Shown piece by piece: positions 59,601 to 64,000 of a stretch of 64,000 nucleotides of DNA; position 1 is the stretch's first letter; each line of letters begins with the position of its first letter. Origin of the DNA: Tunturiibacter empetritectus. Lineage in GTDB: Bacteria; Acidobacteriota; Terriglobia; Terriglobales; Acidobacteriaceae. The position numbers and the translations under genes were made by a program. The notes under the pieces were generated by a model. The model saw only the letters and a list, made by a program, of their open reading frames with translations. It searched no databases and was not told the DNA's origin. The stretch lies in contig NZ_JACCCU010000001.1 in the NCBI RefSeq assembly GCF_013410875.1, positions 682,001 to 746,000 on the forward strand, read 5' to 3'.

Positions 59601-60845
59601 ATGATCGAGAATCTCTCTAGCAGGTTAAGCACTCAGCGACGGCATCGCGCAGCGCCGCTCCTGAAAGAGCGAGAGCAATATCTCGCCCATCTACTCCAAA
59701 TCGGCTGGAGTGCGCATCGTGTCCTAGAAGTTGCAACATACCTCGTTCACATCGTCCGTATGATGGAACTTGTCAGTTTGCGGTGCGTTGAAACTGCCGA
59801 AATCGAACAAGCTGGAGTGCGCTGGGCCAATGATGAGGGAGCTGAACGAGTAGGCAAACGCCCTGAGACCTCTCCTGTACATTTTGCTAAATTTGCCCGC
59901 CAGTGGCTGCGCTTCCTTGGTGTTTTGAACTTACCTTGTCGGCCAACCGGATGTTTCGATGTTCAGGTTGCCGAATTCAAGGACGCCTTGGAAGTGCGAC
60001 GGCTCGCGTCCACCACCATAAATACCTACGTCACCCGAACAGAGAACTTCTTGCGATGGCTATCTGCGCGTCGCAGTGACCTATCCCTCGTTTCGGTCTA
60101 TGACGTGGACGATTTTCTAGCCTCTAAGCGTGACGCTCGGGTCCACCTTCTGACGATTTCTGGTCACTGTATCGCACTTCGTGCATTCTTCCGCTTTGCG
60201 GAAGAGCAAGGCTGGTCTCCACCTGGTATCTGGCGCGGTATCGTCGGTCCACGTATCCCCATGTACACGGAACCTCCCGCCGGACCGAGTTGGGTCGACG
60301 TGCGGCGCCTGATCCGTTCGACGCAGGGCAAGACCTCTAGGGATTTGCGTACTCGCGCCCTGCTTCTCCTCTGTGCGATCTACGGTCTACGGGTCAGCGA
60401 AGTAGCGCGCCTTCGTTTGGAGGATTTCAATTGGCGAAGCGAGACGTTTTCCGTCCTGCGCTCCAAACGCGGTGGAGTCCAACAGTTCCCTATTCAGTAT
60501 GAAGTGGGTGAAGCCATCCTTGACTATCTACGCTATGGACGTCCACGCTGCGCCTGCCGGCACCTTTTTTTAACTGCGCAGCTTCCATATCGGCCACTCT
60601 CCAAGGGAGCAATATGCAGTGTCGTCCAAAGACAGTTCAATAGACTGGGAATTCAATCAAAGCATCGTGGTCCCCATTCTCTACGCCACGCATGCGCTAC
60701 CCGTCTGTTAACAAAGGGCAGCTCATTGAAGGAGATCGCGGACTTTCTTGGACATCGAAGCACTCAATGCGTTGCCATTTATGCGAGATACGACCGAAGA
60801 TCTTTACGAAAGGTGGCGGCCTTCAGTTTGGCGGAGATACTGTGA
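59601..60845 (+). CDS. Tyrosine recombinase A1 (XerD-like), first of four
   Basis: 414 residues. SAM-like N-terminal domain (about 85-200) and catalytic domain with all usual residues: Arg I in AIYGLRVSEVARL (about 262), Lys in RSKRGGVQQFPI, HxLR in PHSLRHACATRLL (about 358), GH in FLGHRSTQCVAIYAR and nucleophile Tyr (about 394). ATG at 59601 behind AAGGAG. It overlaps recombinase B1 by four bases (GTGA). Close relative of A2 at 61920. Probably forms a heteromeric integrase with B1. Confidence 0.92.
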   Translation: MIENLSSRLSTQRRHRAAPLLKEREQYLAHLLQIGWSAHRVLEVATYLVHIVRMMELVSLRCVETAEIEQAGVRWANDEGAERVGKRPETSPVHFAKFARQWLRFLGVLNLPCRPTGCFDVQVAEFKDALEVRRLASTTINTYVTRTENFLRWLSARRSDLSLVSVYDVDDFLASKRDARVHLLTISGHCIALRAFFRFAEEQGWSPPGIWRGIVGPRIPMYTEPPAGPSWVDVRRLIRSTQGKTSRDLRTRALLLLCAIYGLRVSEVARLRLEDFNWRSETFSVLRSKRGGVQQFPIQYEVGEAILDYLRYGRPRCACRHLFLTAQLPYRPLSKGAICSVVQRQFNRLGIQSKHRGPHSLRHACATRLLTKGSSLKEIADFLGHRSTQCVAIYARYDRRSLRKVAAFSLAEIL

Positions 60846-61930
60846 AGCTCAATGTAGCAGCAGATATTTATGTCAGAAGAAAACGAGACGAGGGCCTTGT
60901 CTATAGCTGGCCCGCAGGCTATCTTGCGGCTCTATGCAGGCAGGTAGGAGATGTCTCACTCGACCAGATCACCAGTCGCGAGATCGCGACATTTCTCGAA
61001 GGACCCAAAACTTCTCCGAGCACTTGGCTCGAAAAATATCACATGCTCAGGGGCTTCTTTGATTTCTGGTTAGCACGCGGCGAGATCGGCGTTCTGCCGA
61101 TGCCGGTGAAGCGAAAAGTCAGTGATCGTCCCTTTCTTCCTTACATCTTCACTCATGCGGAAATCCGCCTTTTGTTGAATGGAGCGCGAAATACTCGGAA
61201 GGTGAAACGTAGCAAGATAGACCACACAACTCTGCGCACTATTCTGATCTTTTTGTACGGAACAGGTCTGCGAGTGGGGGAAGCTCTTCGATTACAGGAA
61301 GAGGATGTGGATCTCAAAAAAGGCGCAATCAGTGTCCATGGAAATCGCTTCAATCGTTCAAGGATCATTCCGATCGGCCCAGACCTGAGGAAGGTGCTAG
61401 AGGCGTACGCGATTTCGAGACGGAAAGAAATGAATGATCCTTACTTTTTTCAGGACAAGGCTGGAGAACGTCTGAGCTATACGAAGCTTGAACAAATGTT
61501 CCGGAGACTACGCCACAAATCTGAGATTCGACGACGTGACGATGGTGGCTGCTATCAGCCTCGCATGTATGATCTGCGGCACACATTCGCGACGCACCGA
61601 ATTGCTGCATGGATTAAACACGGCGCGAACCTGAACCGTATGTTGCCTGCGCTGGCGATCTATATGGGCTTGACTGATTTTAGGTCGACCGAAAAGTACC
61701 TCGCCTTCGCGCCGGAGCGCTTTCGCGCTCAACTCGTCAAGCTGAGTCCCCAGCGCGGAAAGAAAAGGTGGCGTGACGATCCTGAACTCATGAAGTTTCT
61801 GTCTGCATTGTCGGACGACAGCGGCAAAAGTCGTCGCCTGAATGGAAGCACTTCTATTCGAGTCGACCCAAAGAGTGTGGCTCCAACGCTCCCAAGACAT
61901 CTCCAATTAAGGCAGAGAAATGATCTTTGA
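60842..61930 (+). CDS. Tyrosine recombinase B1, second of four
   Basis: 362 residues; start at GTG 60842 inside the A1 stop (GTGA), preferred to an upstream ATG that would overlap A1 by 150 bases. Catalytic residues: Arg I in YGTGLRVGEALRL (about 143), YDLRHTFATHR (about 244, with Tyr in place of the first His of HxLR), and Tyr in RSTEKYLAFAPERF (about 285). The C-terminal 70 residues (LSPQRGKKRWRDDPELMKFL) are shared with the fragment at 37389. Stop overlaps the start of A2 by 11 bases. Confidence 0.9.
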   Translation: MKLNVAADIYVRRKRDEGLVYSWPAGYLAALCRQVGDVSLDQITSREIATFLEGPKTSPSTWLEKYHMLRGFFDFWLARGEIGVLPMPVKRKVSDRPFLPYIFTHAEIRLLLNGARNTRKVKRSKIDHTTLRTILIFLYGTGLRVGEALRLQEEDVDLKKGAISVHGNRFNRSRIIPIGPDLRKVLEAYAISRRKEMNDPYFFQDKAGERLSYTKLEQMFRRLRHKSEIRRRDDGGCYQPRMYDLRHTFATHRIAAWIKHGANLNRMLPALAIYMGLTDFRSTEKYLAFAPERFRAQLVKLSPQRGKKRWRDDPELMKFLSALSDDSGKSRRLNGSTSIRVDPKSVAPTLPRHLQLRQRNDL

Positions 61931-63167
61931 ACAGGTCTATAAATCGTCAAAAGTAATTGAAAGACATCGCCTCGCACCTCTGTGTGCGGAGCGCGAGCAG
62001 TATCTGAGACACATGCTCGAAGAGGGCTACAGCCACCGCACATTGACCAATGCGGCCAGTTATATGCTCCACGCCATTCAAATCCTCGGCTTGTGTGAGC
62101 TTCGTGTCGTTCACGAGGAGGAGATCGAAAAAGCGGCGGAATTCTGGGCGGAGTATCGGGGCCCATTTCGAGATCCCGGTCACAGCCAATATGGATCGCC
62201 AAGATCCTTTATCAAGTATGTCTGCGCATGGTTTCGGTTTAATGGCAAATTGGCGCTGTCACCAGATCCTCCTTTCCACGAACAGACGCACGCATTCTCC
62301 GATGCCCTACGATCTACCTATGGCCTCGCCGCAGTGACGGCTCGCGGCTATTCGAACCGTGCCCAAGGCTTCTTGACTTGGCTGGCGGCTCAAGGTGGAA
62401 ATATGGAAACCGTTTCCTTGGCCGACATTGACAAGTTCGTTGTCGCGAAGCGTGCAGAAGGATGCAGGCCCCGCGGCATTGCTAACCAATGCAAGGCCTT
62501 GCGCAGTTTCTTCCGTTTTGCTGAAATGCGCGGATGGTGTGTGCCGAATCTCGCACTCACCATCCGAATCCCCCGTATTCCCAAAAACGAGCCGCGCCCC
62601 ACGGGACCAACGTGGACGCAGGTCCGCCAACTGCTAAAACTGACCGAAGGGAATGACCCTGAGCATATTCGCGCCCGGGCCCTCCTGCTTCTGTTTACGA
62701 TCTATGGACTGCGCGCGAGTGAGGTCATCAACCTGCGTCTGGAGGATCTTGATTGGCAGAGTGAAGTCTTCACCATTCGGCGCGCCAAGCATGGCGGCAC
62801 TCAGCAATATCCGATCCAATACGAAGTGGGGGAGGCGATTCTCAAATATCTTCGATATGTCCGACCGCGTGTCGATGATCGGCACGTCTTCCTTGGAGAA
62901 CGACGCCCCTGGGGACCACTCCAACACACCACTATGTGGAGGACCGTATCGAGGCGGTTGGAAGCACTTGGAATAGAGCTCCGTCATCAGGGACCTCACG
63001 CTTTACGTCACGCATGTGCAACCCGGTTGCTCCAGAAAGGGTCATCCATTAAGGAAATCGCCGACTTCCTGGGACACCGCAACACGAAATCTGTTGGTAT
63101 CTATGCAAAGTGCGACATCGCCGCTCTTCGCAAGGTTGCCGCCTTTCGTCTGGGCGGGTTGCGATGA
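61920..63167 (+). CDS. Tyrosine recombinase A2, third of four
   Basis: 415 residues, homologous along its length to A1 (for example RHACATRLLQKGSSIKEIAD against RHACATRLLTKGSSLKEIAD). Catalytic residues complete: Arg I in IYGLRASEVINL, Lys in RRAKHGGTQQYPI, PHALRHACATR, FLGHRNTKSVGIYAK with the nucleophile Tyr. ATG at 61920 overlaps B1. Followed by B2 with an ATGA overlap. Confidence 0.92.
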   Translation: MIFEQVYKSSKVIERHRLAPLCAEREQYLRHMLEEGYSHRTLTNAASYMLHAIQILGLCELRVVHEEEIEKAAEFWAEYRGPFRDPGHSQYGSPRSFIKYVCAWFRFNGKLALSPDPPFHEQTHAFSDALRSTYGLAAVTARGYSNRAQGFLTWLAAQGGNMETVSLADIDKFVVAKRAEGCRPRGIANQCKALRSFFRFAEMRGWCVPNLALTIRIPRIPKNEPRPTGPTWTQVRQLLKLTEGNDPEHIRARALLLLFTIYGLRASEVINLRLEDLDWQSEVFTIRRAKHGGTQQYPIQYEVGEAILKYLRYVRPRVDDRHVFLGERRPWGPLQHTTMWRTVSRRLEALGIELRHQGPHALRHACATRLLQKGSSIKEIADFLGHRNTKSVGIYAKCDIAALRKVAAFRLGGLR

Positions 63168-64000
63168 AGCTACAGGAAGGAATTGACGTTTATATCGAGG
63201 CGAGACAATCCGAAGGCGCGCCCTGGATGAAAGGTGCGCAAAGCCTGCGTTCCCTTTGCCGAAGCCTCGGGAATATGCCCTTGAATCGAATCCGAGTCAA
63301 CCAGATTGCCCCCTTTCTGGATGGTCCTCACACCTCTGCTGCAACTTGGTACAACAAATACTGTGTCCTGCGCCAGTTCTTTTGCTACTGGAAGGCCCGT
63401 AATGAGATATACGGGTTGCCTCTGCCTCCCCCACGGCGCTTTCCCGCACAGACATTTGTCCCCTACGTTTATTCGCGAACTGAACTCCGGCGGCTGCTGG
63501 TAGCAGCCGGAATCACTCAACGAGACTTGAACTCTGTGATTGGCCCTCGCACCTTTCGCACCTTGCTTCTGTTTCTTTATGGAACCGGCGCGGGCCTCAG
63601 CGAAGCTGTTCAACTGGAGCGCGGTGACGTGGACTTTCGCAGGAGACGAATTACCCTTCGCAGTAGTGTCGCTCGCTGTACGCGCGAGATTCCGATAGGT
63701 TCTGATCTTTACGAGATATTGCTGCAGTATCACCGAGCACATCATCAACAAGAGGCAATAAGAGACCCACAATTCTTCCTAACCAAGGATGGGGCACAGA
63801 TAAAAGCAAGCACGGCGAGCAAGACTTTCCAGAAGGTGCGCAAGAAAGCAGGCGTTGCTCGCTATGACGGAGCCCGCTACCAGCCGAGGATGCAAGATCT
63901 GCGATATACCTTCGCTGTCCACCGATTAACTGCATGGTTCAAGAACGGCGCAGACATGGGGCGAATGATTCCGGCGCTTTCGGCCTACATGGGACAGCAT
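63164..64000 (+). CDS. Tyrosine recombinase B2, fourth of four, lacking catalytic Arg I; cut by window edge
   Basis: 279 residues are visible, matching B1 in layout (FVPYVYSRTELRRLLVAAG, LFLYGTG, DVDFRRRRITLR, YQPRMQDLRYTFAVHRL, MIPALSAYMGQ). At residue 144 the first catalytic arginine is glycine (GTGAGLSEA against GTGLRVGEA in B1). Arg II in QDLRYTF is kept; the nucleophile tyrosine lies beyond the window. It may need its partner A2 for catalysis, or be a structural subunit. Confidence 0.87.
   Translation, partial: MKLQEGIDVYIEARQSEGAPWMKGAQSLRSLCRSLGNMPLNRIRVNQIAPFLDGPHTSAATWYNKYCVLRQFFCYWKARNEIYGLPLPPPRRFPAQTFVPYVYSRTELRRLLVAAGITQRDLNSVIGPRTFRTLLLFLYGTGAGLSEAVQLERGDVDFRRRRITLRSSVARCTREIPIGSDLYEILLQYHRAHHQQEAIRDPQFFLTKDGAQIKASTASKTFQKVRKKAGVARYDGARYQPRMQDLRYTFAVHRLTAWFKNGADMGRMIPALSAYMGQH

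Overview
The window looks like a chromosomal segment of an Acidobacteriaceae-type soil acidobacterium (Edaphobacter/Granulicella/Terriglobus-like). This is an inference from the high G+C content, the strong preference for C-ending codons in the first half, the mix of housekeeping genes and the style of the dispersed repeats; no rRNA or other decisive marker is present. The window falls into two parts. Bases 1 to about 35,880 are core-like chromosome. Bases from about 35,880 to the right edge are an integrated mobile island that is not complete at the right end.

The core half holds cell-envelope genes (uppP start, a TPR membrane protein, a ClC-type anion channel/antiporter, a patatin-BamA outer membrane protein, a lytic transglycosylase, an LPG-synthase-type membrane protein), RNA turnover (rnj), sugar phosphate metabolism (rpiA), the dNTP regulator nrdR, an isocitrate dehydrogenase-like enzyme, and a large part of the aspartate-family pathway. 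On the minus strand asd-lysC-dapB lie together, with dapA-dapD downstream; thrC and a threonine ammonia-lyase-like gene are elsewhere. An ECF42-type sigma factor is followed by the DGPF/YCII protein and dihydrofolate-reductase-like protein that such sigma factors usually accompany. Nine copies of a three-hairpin repeat are scattered between genes of this half. Their central stem changes by compensatory pairs from copy to copy, and I found no copy in the island half.

The island begins at or near a degenerate 26-base tandem array at 35,737-35,879. Its left part carries an ArdC-type antirestriction gene, a dead C-terminal fragment of a tyrosine recombinase, and a mobilization block: MobF relaxase, type IV coupling protein, ribbon-helix-helix accessory protein, a likely oriT and a truncated second relaxase. 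No VirB-type transfer genes are visible, so the element looks mobilizable rather than self-transmissible. Inside the mobilization block sit an Fe(II)/2-oxoglutarate oxygenase gene, apparently frameshifted, and a zinc-finger-like unknown.

The middle of the island is a minus-strand operon that looks like a DNA restriction/defence module: an MmeI-like DNA methyltransferase, a small unknown protein, a superfamily 2 helicase and a GIY-YIG nuclease, all translationally coupled. Three further genes follow (DUF488 protein, a 269-residue unknown and a 530-residue unknown). To the right is a divergent regulator region: one XRE gene facing a four-gene coupled cassette of HTH proteins across a perfect 10-3-10 palindrome. 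The island ends, within this window, with four overlapping tyrosine recombinase genes in an A-B-A-B order. The last of these lacks the first catalytic arginine and runs off the window.
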